From an uncultured bacterium (GTDB lineage: Bacteria > Myxococcota_A > UBA9042 > PHBI01), in the NCBI GenBank assembly GCA_938040325.1, contig CALHXW010000001.1, positions 1-46,847 on the forward strand: a DNA stretch of 46,847 bases, in the 5' to 3' direction. Positions within the stretch are counted from its first letter, which is position 1. Every line of letters begins with the position of its first letter. Below, in pieces: positions 37,425 through 45,983 of this stretch. A program made the translations under genes and the position numbers. The notes under the pieces are model-generated. The model ran no database searches. It was not told the DNA's origin and worked only from the letters and a program-made list of their open reading frames with translations.

Positions 37425-39563
37425 ATGGGCTATGTCCTCGAAGAACAACCTACCAATCAACAACCTGTCCAGCTCGACGCTGAAGACGACAAAGCCCGAC
37501 GTGCGCCGCAACGCGACGACAAGGGTAAGGAAGTCGTCACGCCCGAGGAGGCCGAGCGCCGTAAGGTCGTGCAGGCGAAGTGGGAGAAGTTGTTGGGCAA
37601 GTGGCTCGGCGGTGAGATGTCGAAGCTCGTTCTTGAGCACGTCTCTCTCGATGCACTCAACGGCTATGTGACGGAAGCGATCGGCTCGGCTGGACCGCAA
37701 ATCGGCAAAGCCATCAAGGGCCAGACGAACCCGACAGCGGCACAAGCCAAGGCGCTTGGCGAGTTCAACACCGCCCTTGAGGCGATCGTTACGGGCCAGG
37801 TCGAGAAATGGATGAACTCCGACACCGCTCAAGGGGTGTTGAAGTCCGTCTCGAACTGGGTGCAAGGAAACCCCGGTGCGACCATGGCGATCATCGGTAC
37901 CGCCTTGATCGGCGGCGCGGTCGCAGTGTGGTTCACGAACCCTGACCTCGACTTCGACATCCCGCTCTCGCTCGGCAAGAACTGGAAGATGGAAGCGGGG
38001 CTCGACCTCGGCAAGCTCCAGTCGATCGGCTTCCAAGGCGCCTCGTTGATGGTTGCCAACAAGACGTCGAAGCTCACCGCCAAAGCAGGCTACAAGCGCA
38101 GCGAGGACGACGACGGGACCAGCAAGCAGAGCGCAGAGCTGGCCGTCTCCAAGGGCGACAAGGGCAAGGAGTCGTTCACGCTCGCCCTCAACGGCACCAT
38201 CACCGAGACAAAAGATGGTGCGGTCGCACACACCGCCGGCGGCAAGCTTGTCCTGATGAACCCGAAGACGGGTGCAAAGGTCAGCCTGAGCTCCGACAAC
38301 AAGTGGGACTCGAGCGGCGCGCAGGACCTCTCGGCCAACTTCACCGCTTCCACCGGCAAAGACGCACCGTTTTCGGGCAGCCTAAGCATCGGCGGCAAGT
38401 CGGTCACGATCGTCGATGAAAACGGCAACATCGTTGAGACGACGTCCGGGGAGCTGAAGCTCGCTGTGGGCAGCAAAGCCAACAAGTTCGAGGCCACCGC
38501 CAAGACCGAGAACAAGGACGGCGTCGAGACCCACTCGCTGACCGTCGGCGGCTCGGCCCAGCTTGGCAAGGGCCTCTTCTCTGGCACGGCTGGTGTCCAC
38601 GTCGGTGAGGAGACCACGACGGTCAAGCTCAACGGCAAGATGCAGGCGACCGTCGCTGGCAAGCCCGTGACCCTCTCGGGTAGCTACGAGACCGATGGCG
38701 CGGTGACCGGCAAGATCCGCATCGGCGAGGGCAACAAGTACCGCGAAGTGACCGGGACCAAAAACGGCGACGTGGTCACCTTCAGCACCAAGCAGGTGTT
38801 TGAGAACCAGTCGCTTGAGATGTCCACGACTGCGAACGCTGACGGCACCTACACCAACAAGGCGAACGCGAGCGTCACGCAGGGAGACCACACGTTCACG
38901 CTGGGCGGCGGGAGCGATGGAACCTACGCTGCGGGTTGGAAAGGTAAGCTTGGCGACCATGCGAGCGGCAATGCCCACGTCAACCAGGACGGCTTCGGCG
39001 CCGGTGTGAAGTACGAGGAAGGCTTTCTCAAGGCTCACCTCGACTACACGATGAACAAGGGCGTTTCCTCGCTCGGCGGTGGGCTCGGCGTGAAGATGGA
39101 CAACGGCCTGCTGGCCGAGGTCGACGCCACCCTCGACGAGGCTCGCCTAACAACCCTTGGCATACGCCTAGGCTATCGAGACCCCGACGTCTTCAAGAGC
39201 TTTATCGTCAGCTACAAGTCGGAGTGGCAGGCCGCCAACCAGCAGCATGCGCACAAGTTTGGCGCGCTGCTTGAGTACTCGGCCGGCAACTGGCTTGGGC
39301 GCCTAGACGCTGGCGTCGACCTGCGCGGCAACAAGGTTCAATCGACAAGCCTCGACCTGACGCTCGGGCGTAAGATCAACCAAGACTGGACCGCCATTGG
39401 CGGCATGCAGTACGGCAACTCGTTGGACGCCACGAGCGGCAACTACGAGAACAGCTTCAAGCCCTACCTCGGCGCCCAGTACAAGGGCATCGGCGTTGCG
39501 GGCTTCTACGACACGAAGTCGAAGGGCGCGGGCTTGATGCTAACGATTCCGCTGGGCCGGTAG
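37425..39563 (+). CDS. Large beta-rich protein of unknown function, no signal peptide
   Basis: I recognise no family for this 712-residue protein. Residues 1-130 are charged and helical (QPTNQQPVQLDAEDDKARRAPQ start; KWEKLLGKWLGGEMSKLVLEH). A single hydrophobic segment follows near 145-162 (TMAIIGTALIGGAVAVWF). From about 165 to the end, short amphipathic strands alternate with Gly/Asn/Asp turns (KLTAKAGYKRSEDD, ATVAGKPVTLSGSYETDGAV, GLGVKMDNGLLAEVDATLDE, LTTLGIRLGYRDPD), ending in SKGAGLMLTIPLGR. This resembles an outer-membrane-type barrel or a long beta-solenoid, yet there is no N-terminal signal peptide. The ATG at 37425 follows GGAG; a GTG at 37416 is possible. A bidirectional-type terminator follows. 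Confidence 0.7.
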   Translation: MGYVLEEQPTNQQPVQLDAEDDKARRAPQRDDKGKEVVTPEEAERRKVVQAKWEKLLGKWLGGEMSKLVLEHVSLDALNGYVTEAIGSAGPQIGKAIKGQTNPTAAQAKALGEFNTALEAIVTGQVEKWMNSDTAQGVLKSVSNWVQGNPGATMAIIGTALIGGAVAVWFTNPDLDFDIPLSLGKNWKMEAGLDLGKLQSIGFQGASLMVANKTSKLTAKAGYKRSEDDDGTSKQSAELAVSKGDKGKESFTLALNGTITETKDGAVAHTAGGKLVLMNPKTGAKVSLSSDNKWDSSGAQDLSANFTASTGKDAPFSGSLSIGGKSVTIVDENGNIVETTSGELKLAVGSKANKFEATAKTENKDGVETHSLTVGGSAQLGKGLFSGTAGVHVGEETTTVKLNGKMQATVAGKPVTLSGSYETDGAVTGKIRIGEGNKYREVTGTKNGDVVTFSTKQVFENQSLEMSTTANADGTYTNKANASVTQGDHTFTLGGGSDGTYAAGWKGKLGDHASGNAHVNQDGFGAGVKYEEGFLKAHLDYTMNKGVSSLGGGLGVKMDNGLLAEVDATLDEARLTTLGIRLGYRDPDVFKSFIVSYKSEWQAANQQHAHKFGALLEYSAGNWLGRLDAGVDLRGNKVQSTSLDLTLGRKINQDWTAIGGMQYGNSLDATSGNYENSFKPYLGAQYKGIGVAGFYDTKSKGAGLMLTIPLGR

Positions 39564-39588
39564 GGCTAGCAAACAATCGCCAACTGAA

Positions 39589-39616
39589 ACGGCGCCGCAG
39601 ACGCGGCGCCGTTTTT
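39589..39616 (+). terminator. Intrinsic terminator after the beta-rich protein gene
   Basis: ACGGCGCCGC-AGAC-GCGGCGCCGT is a perfect 10-bp stem followed by a T-run (39612-39616). It lies in the convergent gap and, with only a short A-run on its left side, mainly serves the plus strand. Confidence 0.88.
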
Positions 39617-39673
39617 CGTTTCTTAGGTCGTTGCAGAACCGTGTTGCCCGGCAACGCTGCGAGCCAGGCCCTC

Positions 39674-40303
39674 CTACTCTCCGCCTGTAAGGCTGACAGT
39701 GAGCTCGACCGTGCGCGCGATATCCGAGTCCGCCATGGACTCAGCTTCGAAGTGGATCACGCCGGTTTCGCCAGCGACCGACGGGTCGGAGACGACGAGG
39801 AAGAAGTTGTAATAGTAGTCGAAGCCGTCGCCGCCAGGGACCAAGGTCTGGTCAATCAACGTGAGTCGACCCTGCTCGATATCGTTGACGGTGATCCATG
39901 CGTCGACCCCAACCGGACCGTCAAAGATGTCTCGGGTCTGAAACGCGAGGACGGTCATCCAAAGTCCCTGGAACCCAAACTCGATCTCGAGACTATCGCC
40001 GTCGGCGAGCGGCTCGAAAAAGCTGGGGCTATTGGCGCCAACCTCGTTGGTGCCGATAACGAAGCTGGGCATCGGCTCGACGTCTGGTACCGCAGTGTCT
40101 CTCTCTGTGTCTGTGCTGCTGTCAGACGAGCTATCGACAACGGTGTCCGGCGCACCGGTGTCCTCGTCCGGATCTGTGCCGGCGTCGCCGCACGCGGCCA
40201 AGACCGCCAGCGCGACGATGCTTGCGAGAAAGCAGCCGACGAACTGGCGGTCGGTAGCGAGCGGGCGTGCGACGGACGGAGCACACGTGAACATCGACGC
40301 CAC
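39674..40303 (-). CDS. Lipoprotein of unknown function
   Basis: A 209-residue lipoprotein. The signal sequence has a long n-region and ends ALAVLAAC at Cys38, then a Ser/Asp/Thr-rich linker (DSSSDSSTDTERDTAVPD). The mature domain is beta-rich (SLEIEFGFQGLWMTVLAFQTRD, GFDYYYNFFLVVSDP, RTVELTVSLTGGE), resembling a small Ig- or jelly-roll-like domain. The start is GTG 40303, immediately after the kelch lipoprotein's TAG with no intergenic base; an ATG at 40294 is possible. It is co-transcribed with the kelch gene. No catalytic motif is seen. Confidence 0.65.
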   Translation of the reverse strand: MASMFTCAPSVARPLATDRQFVGCFLASIVALAVLAACGDAGTDPDEDTGAPDTVVDSSSDSSTDTERDTAVPDVEPMPSFVIGTNEVGANSPSFFEPLADGDSLEIEFGFQGLWMTVLAFQTRDIFDGPVGVDAWITVNDIEQGRLTLIDQTLVPGGDGFDYYYNFFLVVSDPSVAGETGVIHFEAESMADSDIARTVELTVSLTGGE

Positions 40304-41671
40304 CTAGAAGCACATGTCGTTGCAGTTGACGCCGCCTTTACGGATGCAGACCTCTCCGACCGTGGCTGGAATGCGCTCGGACCACGTGCCAGCACTAAAG
40401 TCGAAGCTCCAGACGTCGTCCACGTTGCCACAGTCGGTCTTGCCACCGACAAGCCACGCATGGCCCTCGCCTGCGACAAAGAACTGGGCGTGACGCCGCT
40501 CCGGTTGAGCAGCGTCAACGGTCGTGAAGTCCGGTGGAAAGTCACAGAACCCATTGGGCGCTCGATTGTACGTGTCGCCGATGCTGAAGAGCTCCCAGCT
40601 GCCCGCCACGGGACCCAGTGCCCAGGTGTCGTTCCTGTTGCCGACCTGCTGATCGTCATGGCCGCCGAACACAACGTAGCGGTCGTTGACCGTGTCGTGC
40701 ACGAGCCCGGGCCAGAAGCGACCTTCAGGTGCTTGTGGCGGGTCGACGTCGAGCTGATACCAAACCGGTGGGGTTTGGGTGAGATCGAAGGCCCACACGT
40801 CATCGAAGTACTGCGCTGTGTTGCTGAACGCGGTGGCGTCACCGCCGCCGTAGACCACAAGCCAGCTGCGTTGCGCATCCCACAGACCCGTGACCCACTT
40901 GCGTTTCGCTGGCCGCGCTTGGGACGTGTCCGTACCCTCGAGCTGCTGCCACGTCCCGGTTCCTAGGTCGAGAGCCCAGACGTCGTTTTGCTCTTGAATA
41001 AAGAGGCCCGAGTCTGACGTGTCACCACCAAAGACCAGCAGCTGGTCGCCGACGGGATCGACGACCGCCACTGCATTGTGACGAGGTGCCGGACCGCCGG
41101 TTGCGATCACCGACCACGTCTCGGTCTCGATGTCGAATGCCAACACGTCGTCGAAGAGCGTGTAGGAACCGGAGCTGCCTGCGCGATAGCGACCTCCATA
41201 GACGATCATCTGCCGGCGAGCGGGGTCGTAGGCCGCCGCATGCCGGTTCCGACCGGCAGTCGGCGCCACGGCCTCTGACTGTCGCCACTGATCGCACTGG
41301 GTGTCGAAGAACCACACCTCGTTCTGATACGTATGATCGACGATGGATGAGCAATTGACCGGCACGCCGAACGTGCCTCCGAACATCACGAGCTGTTTGC
41401 CGACCGGGTCGTAGACCCCTGCATGCTCTGCTCGCGCCTGTGGCCGCTGACCTGTGGGCTCCGGGCACTCCACCGGCATGACGGTGTCTGCCGGCGCAGC
41501 GGTGTCAGCCGCAGACGCATCATCCTCGACGTCGCCCTCAGCCGTTTCCCCGACGGCGTCGCTGCCAGCGTCTGCCGCCGCATCATCGACAGCGTCGCTC
41601 CCGCCATCTCCATCATTGTCGCCGCAGGCAACAAGCCCGCACACCATCATGACCATCAGGTTTCGTCGCAC
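40304..41671 (-). CDS. Kelch-repeat lipoprotein
   Basis: A 455-residue lipoprotein. The start GTG 41671 follows AGGA and gives a compact signal peptide MRRNLMVMMVCGLVAC with lipobox Cys16; upstream starts would add an unlikely leader. An acidic Ala/Asp-rich linker follows. The domain is a kelch-type beta-propeller with repeats built on x-Y-D-P-x-x-x-x-(L/M)-(I/V)-x-(F/Y)-G-G: HAGVYDPVGKQLVMFGG, HAAAYDPARRQMIVYGG, AVAVVDPVGDQLLVFGG, VTGLWDAQRSWLVVYGG and LVHDTVNDRYVVFGG. About six blades are visible. It probably binds ligands or proteins at the cell surface. It ends with a Cys-containing tail (VCIRKGGVNCNDMCF). Confidence 0.82.
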   Translation of the reverse strand: MRRNLMVMMVCGLVACGDNDGDGGSDAVDDAAADAGSDAVGETAEGDVEDDASAADTAAPADTVMPVECPEPTGQRPQARAEHAGVYDPVGKQLVMFGGTFGVPVNCSSIVDHTYQNEVWFFDTQCDQWRQSEAVAPTAGRNRHAAAYDPARRQMIVYGGRYRAGSSGSYTLFDDVLAFDIETETWSVIATGGPAPRHNAVAVVDPVGDQLLVFGGDTSDSGLFIQEQNDVWALDLGTGTWQQLEGTDTSQARPAKRKWVTGLWDAQRSWLVVYGGGDATAFSNTAQYFDDVWAFDLTQTPPVWYQLDVDPPQAPEGRFWPGLVHDTVNDRYVVFGGHDDQQVGNRNDTWALGPVAGSWELFSIGDTYNRAPNGFCDFPPDFTTVDAAQPERRHAQFFVAGEGHAWLVGGKTDCGNVDDVWSFDFSAGTWSERIPATVGEVCIRKGGVNCNDMCF

Positions 41672-41780
41672 GTCAGTCCTCACGTTCGTCAGTTCCTCCC
41701 GACAGCGATAGCGCGTTCGCTCGGCCGATTCCACCGTTGCGAGCGAGTCTTCAGGCCACACGGTCTCGCGCACGTCCGGG

Positions 41781-43133
41781 CTATCGCTCGTCTGCTTCCG
41801 CGCGCGCCTGGCGATAGCGATCGACCCGCTCCCTTAGATGGCGCTCGTAGCCGCGCTCAACGGGCTCGTAGAAGGTGCTGCCGCGGAGCTCACTCGGGAG
41901 ATAGTGCTCGGCAACCCAACCACCGTGGTCGTGAGGGTATCGGTAGTTCTTTCCGTGGCCCATCTGCTTGGCGAGTTGGGTTGGAGCATTCCGAATGTGA
42001 GGCGGCACTGCCAGCGATCCGGTCTTCTTCACAGTGGCCAACGCTGCGTTGATGCCGAGATAGCTCGCGTTCGACTTGGGCGCAGTCGCGAGGTAGGTGC
42101 AGCACTGCCCCATAATGATCCGAGCCTCCGGCATCCCGACCAGCATCACGGCTTGCATGCAGTCAACCGCGATCGACAGCGCGCGTGGGTCGGCGTTGCC
42201 CACGTCTTCAGACGCAAATATCACCATGCGGCGACTGATGAAGCGCGGATCATCGCCACCTTCGATCAAGCGTGCGAGGTAGTAGAGCGCCGCGTCGGGA
42301 TCGGACCCACGCAGGCTCTTGATGAACGCGCTCGCCACGTCATAGTGACTGTCTCCTGCGCGGTCGTGGCGCAACACCCGGTCACCCAGGAGCCGGCTCA
42401 CTTCGGCCGCCGACATGGCGCCTTCACCGGCCCGTCGAGCGACGGTCTCTGCGTGGATAATCTCGAGGTCATTGAGCGCGCGTCGTGCGTCCCCGTCGGC
42501 AAGCTCTGCCACGGCCGTCAGAACGGCGGCATCAATGGGAACTGCTCCTGCTGCGAGCCCACGCTCAGCATCGCTCCATGCGCGACGGAGTATCTCGGCG
42601 ATCGCTTCTGTCTTTAGCGGCTCAAGCCGAACGACCCGAGCCCGCGAGATGAGCGCGGCGTTGAGCGCGAAGCTGGGGTTTTCTGTCGTGGCTCCGACCA
42701 GGATGAGCGTTCCGTCTTCGACGTGAGGCAAGAACGCATCCTGCTGGCTCTTGTTGAACCGGTGAATCTCATCCACGAAGAGCAACGTACGTCCGTGTCC
42801 GGCCGCGGCTCGCTTCTTCGCCGCCGCTACGATCACGCGGACCTCCTTCACGCCACCCAGCACCGCGCTGAAGGGCTCAAAGTGAGCGTCGACCTGCGCG
42901 GCGAGGATGCGAGCGAGGGTGGTCTTTCCGGAACCGGGCGGTCCCCAGAACACGAGACTTGGCGGGCTGTCCGAGTGCAGCGCTGCATGGAGCGGCCCTC
43001 CGCGCGCGACCAGCTGTTCGTGCCCAACGACATCGTCAAACCCGACCGGACGCATCCGCTCCGCAAGCGGCTCTCGACCGGTGGTCGGTGATGCCTGCCT
43101 CTGGGATTGTAGACGGAACTCGTGTTGGTCCAT
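41781..43133 (-). CDS. rarA: Replication-associated recombination protein RarA (MgsA)
   Basis: RarA is an AAA+ ATPase related to clamp-loader subunits and Werner-interacting protein, acting at stalled forks. The 450 residues match E. coli RarA (447). Walker A is FWGPPGSGKTTLARI near residue 60 and Walker B is LLFVDEIHRFNKSQQDAFLPHVEDG near 110. Sensor 1 is LVGATTENPSFALNAALISRARV, and the lid DGDARRALNDLE and C-terminal tetramerisation region (RMVIFASEDVGNADP, NYRYPHDHGGWVAEHYLPSELRGSTFYEP) are canonical. The ATG at 43133 fits the family; the open frame runs upstream into guaB antisense. It is divergent from guaB with 91 bp between starts. Confidence 0.95.
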   Translation of the reverse strand: MDQHEFRLQSQRQASPTTGREPLAERMRPVGFDDVVGHEQLVARGGPLHAALHSDSPPSLVFWGPPGSGKTTLARILAAQVDAHFEPFSAVLGGVKEVRVIVAAAKKRAAAGHGRTLLFVDEIHRFNKSQQDAFLPHVEDGTLILVGATTENPSFALNAALISRARVVRLEPLKTEAIAEILRRAWSDAERGLAAGAVPIDAAVLTAVAELADGDARRALNDLEIIHAETVARRAGEGAMSAAEVSRLLGDRVLRHDRAGDSHYDVASAFIKSLRGSDPDAALYYLARLIEGGDDPRFISRRMVIFASEDVGNADPRALSIAVDCMQAVMLVGMPEARIIMGQCCTYLATAPKSNASYLGINAALATVKKTGSLAVPPHIRNAPTQLAKQMGHGKNYRYPHDHGGWVAEHYLPSELRGSTFYEPVERGYERHLRERVDRYRQARAEADER

Positions 43134-43224
43134 ACGGATCGATACCACGGCTCGAACCGGTCGTCCTTGCGGCTGTTGCTCTGCGTCGCTAGGTTCGCCG
43201 CGACGCTCGATACAAAGGGGCAAG

Positions 43225-44286
43225 ATGCTACCGAACGACGTACCGACAGGCCTTACCTTCGATGACGTGCTCTTGGTGCCTGGCCCCAGCAACGTGCTCC
43301 CGACAGAGGTCGACACCTCGACCGTGATCGCGGGCATCCCGCTGCAAATCCCCTTGCTCAGCGCAGCGATGGACCGCGTGTCGGAAGCCGATATGGCCAT
43401 CGCTCTTGGTGGCGTCGGTGGGCTTGCGGTGATTCACCGCAACTTCCCGCCAGCGACGCAGGCCGAGCATGTCGCACGGGCTCGGCACGCACAGGTTGCT
43501 GTCGGCGCGGCTGTTGGCACAGGCCCCCAGGCCATCGACCGGGCCGCGGTCCTGGCCGACAGCGGAGTCTCCGCGTTCTTCGTCGACACCGCGCACGGGC
43601 ACTCGTCGCGGGTCATCGCGTCCGTCACATCGCTTGTGGACCGCTTCGACATTCCAGTCGTCGCCGGCAACGTGGCCACCGGTGAGGCAGCAGTCGCGCT
43701 AGCCGATGCCGGAGCCGCCGCTGTGAAGGTCGGGGTCGGCCCTGGCTCCATCTGCACGACCCGGATCGTCGCAGGGGTCGGTGTGCCACAGCTGAGCGCA
43801 GTGGGATGGGTGGCAAGGGCACTCGCGGGACGGTCCGTCCAGGTGATCGCCGACGGCGGCGTCCGAACCTCAGGCGACATTGTGAAGGCGATTGCCGCCG
43901 GGGCTCACGCAGTGATGGTCGGCCGCGCTCTCGCTGGCACGGATGCCGCGCCGGGCGAACGCGTTACACGCGACGGCCGAGTCTATAAGCGCTACCGCGG
44001 CATGGGGTCACTGGCCGCGATGGTCGCCGGCGGAAAAGAACGCTACGGGCAAGCTGCGGTCTCTCAGACAGACAAGCTCGTCCCCGAGGGTGTCGCCGGC
44101 GACATTCCTGCCGTCGGACCGCTGGCACCGGTCGTAGACCGCCTTGTTGGTGGTCTCCGAGCTGGCATGGGCTACGTCGGAGCGGCGGACATCGGTGCAC
44201 TGCGAGCCTACGACCGGTTTGTGCGCATCACAGGTGCCGGCCTCACCGAGAGCCACGTCCACGATCTCTCGTCGACCGACCGATAG
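43225..44286 (+). CDS. guaB: IMP dehydrogenase without CBS domains
   Basis: GuaB oxidises IMP to XMP with NAD, the committed step to GMP. The 353 residues cover the catalytic TIM barrel: [16 protein letters not shown] at the start, the catalytic-loop [15 protein letters not shown] with Cys177, the flap [21 protein letters not shown], and [32 protein letters not shown]. Most IMPDHs have about 490 residues because two CBS domains are inserted after the IHRN segment. Here [19 protein letters not shown] joins directly to [10 protein letters not shown], so the regulatory module is absent. GMP reductase is similar in length, but SICTTR, the IMPDH-type flap and the pairing with guaA favour IMPDH. 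The ATG at 43225 follows AAAGGGGCAAG. Confidence 0.9.
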   Translation: MLPNDVPTGLTFDDVLLVPGPSNVLPTEVDTSTVIAGIPLQIPLLSAAMDRVSEADMAIALGGVGGLAVIHRNFPPATQAEHVARARHAQVAVGAAVGTGPQAIDRAAVLADSGVSAFFVDTAHGHSSRVIASVTSLVDRFDIPVVAGNVATGEAAVALADAGAAAVKVGVGPGSICTTRIVAGVGVPQLSAVGWVARALAGRSVQVIADGGVRTSGDIVKAIAAGAHAVMVGRALAGTDAAPGERVTRDGRVYKRYRGMGSLAAMVAGGKERYGQAAVSQTDKLVPEGVAGDIPAVGPLAPVVDRLVGGLRAGMGYVGAADIGALRAYDRFVRITGAGLTESHVHDLSSTDR

Positions 44287-44326
44287 TCTCTGCCACTCGG
44301 CCCCGCCGCTGCACCTAGGAGCCTCC

Positions 44327-45880
44327 ATGACGGCAACGTCGCGAAAGCATGTCCTCATCCTCGACTTCGGGAGTCAAACCACGCAGCTCATCGCACGGCG
44401 AGTGCGTGAGCTAAACGTGTACTGCGAGGTCTGGCCTTACCACGCCCCTGCGGAGCGGATCGCGGCGTTTGCCCCTGCTGCGCTGATCCTCAGCGGAGGC
44501 CCCGCTTCGGTGAGCGACCCCGACCATCCTGCACCGAGCCTAGAAGCGCTCGCAGCGGACGTGCCGGTCCTCGGGATCTGCTATGGCTGCCAGTGGCTCA
44601 ACCACCACCTGGGCGGCGAGATCGCCCGGAGCGAGACGCGTGAGTTCGGCGCAGCGACGCTCACCCGAAAGGAGCGCCCCGCCCTCTTCGCGCGGGTCGC
44701 CGACGGCCCTGTCCCCGTGTGGATGAGCCACTCGGACAAGATCGCCACGCTCGCACCGGGACTTCAGACGGTCGCGACAAGCGACAGCGGGGTGATCGCA
44801 GCCGTACGCCACACCGAGCGCCCGTGGTGGGGGGTCCAGTTCCACCCGGAGGTCATTCATACCCCGTCGGGCGGCGATCTCTTGGCGGCATTCCTGCTCG
44901 ACATTGCCGGCGTCGAGGCCGACTGGACGCCGGAGCGTTTCGTCGACCAGGCCACGGCTCGCATCCAAGAGCAGGTCGGGCCGAAAGACCGCGTCGTCTG
45001 CGGCGTCTCGGGCGGTGTTGACTCTGTCGTGGCAGCAACACTCATTCACCGTGCGATCGGTGACCGTCTTCACGGTGTCTTCGTCGACAACGGCTTGATG
45101 AGACAGGACGAAGCGACGAGCGTGCGCGCGCTGCTCTCCGACGAGATTGGCCTGCCGATGACGTATGTTGACGCGTCTGAGCGCTTCATCTCTGAGCTAA
45201 GCGGTGTCGATGACCCTGAGCAGAAGCGAAAGATCATCGGCCGCGTGTTCGTCGAGGTCTTCGAGGAAGCGGCCAGCACCCTGCCGAGCGCCAACTGGCT
45301 CGCGCAAGGGACCCTCTACCCCGATGTGATCGAGAGCGTGTCGGTTCGTGGGCCGTCCGCGACAATCAAGACCCACCATAACGTCGGCGGCTTACCGGAG
45401 CGCATGGCCCTCGGCCTGGTCGAGCCACTGCGAGACCTCTTCAAGGACGAGGTGCGCGCTCTCGGGCGCGAGCTCGGCTTGCCGGAGTCGGCGGTCTCAC
45501 GTCGGCCGTTCCCTGGTCCAGGGCTCGCCATTCGAATCCTCGGTCCCATCACGGTCGACCGACTCACGGTCCTTCGCGCGGCCGACGCGATCGTCCGCGA
45601 AGAGATCGACAGCTTGCCCATGGCGGGCGACGTCTGGCAGTGCTTCGCCGTCCTGCTGCCGGTGCGCTCGGTCGGCGTGATGGGAGACGCCCGGACCTAC
45701 GACAACGTCCTCGCGGTGCGGGCGGTCAGCTCGGTCGATGGGATGACCGCCGACTGGTCGCGGTTGCCGCACGACGCGCTTGCGCGCATCTCCTCACGGG
45801 TGATCAACGAGGTCGCAGGGATCAACCGCGTCGTCTACGACATCTCATCGAAGCCGCCAGCGACCATCGAGTGGGAATAG
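44327..45880 (+). CDS. guaA: GMP synthase (glutamine-hydrolysing) GuaA
   Basis: GuaA aminates XMP to GMP using glutamine and ATP. The 517 residues match the family (about 525). The class I glutamine amidotransferase domain has LSGGPASVSDPD, the nucleophile Cys85 in GICYGCQW and QFHPEVIHTPSG with the catalytic His and Glu. The ATP-pyrophosphatase domain has SGGVDSVVAATLIH near 228, and the dimerisation domain includes PFPGPGLAIRILGPI and the canonical C-terminus PPATIEWE. The ATG at 44327 follows CTAGGAGCCTCC; upstream frame is guaB antisense-free read-through without homology. It lies 40 bp after guaB, completing a two-gene IMP-to-GMP operon. Confidence 0.97.
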   Translation: MTATSRKHVLILDFGSQTTQLIARRVRELNVYCEVWPYHAPAERIAAFAPAALILSGGPASVSDPDHPAPSLEALAADVPVLGICYGCQWLNHHLGGEIARSETREFGAATLTRKERPALFARVADGPVPVWMSHSDKIATLAPGLQTVATSDSGVIAAVRHTERPWWGVQFHPEVIHTPSGGDLLAAFLLDIAGVEADWTPERFVDQATARIQEQVGPKDRVVCGVSGGVDSVVAATLIHRAIGDRLHGVFVDNGLMRQDEATSVRALLSDEIGLPMTYVDASERFISELSGVDDPEQKRKIIGRVFVEVFEEAASTLPSANWLAQGTLYPDVIESVSVRGPSATIKTHHNVGGLPERMALGLVEPLRDLFKDEVRALGRELGLPESAVSRRPFPGPGLAIRILGPITVDRLTVLRAADAIVREEIDSLPMAGDVWQCFAVLLPVRSVGVMGDARTYDNVLAVRAVSSVDGMTADWSRLPHDALARISSRVINEVAGINRVVYDISSKPPATIEWE

Positions 45881-45920
45881 CAGCGTCGACGCGGAAGGTC
45901 GTGCGCGTGCCGGTAGAGGA

Positions 45921-45949
45921 TTGACTCGTCATCGTCGGCCAACAATAGT
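45921..45949 (+). promoter_or_regulatory. Probable hom promoter
   Basis: TTGACT (45921-45926), 17-bp spacer, AATAGT (45944-45949), 34 bp before the hom ATG. Agreement with the housekeeping consensus is good at -35 and moderate at -10. It implies that hom is transcribed separately from guaBA. Confidence 0.55.
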
Positions 45950-45983
45950 CCTCGCCCACTAAGGAACGCGACAGGAGACGGCA

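Noticed and set aside
43225-44286. Assignment as GMP reductase on the basis of length
   Set aside because: The SICTTR loop, the [10 protein letters not shown] flap, the IMPDH-like C-terminal ESHVHD segment and pairing with guaA all favour IMP dehydrogenase without CBS domains.
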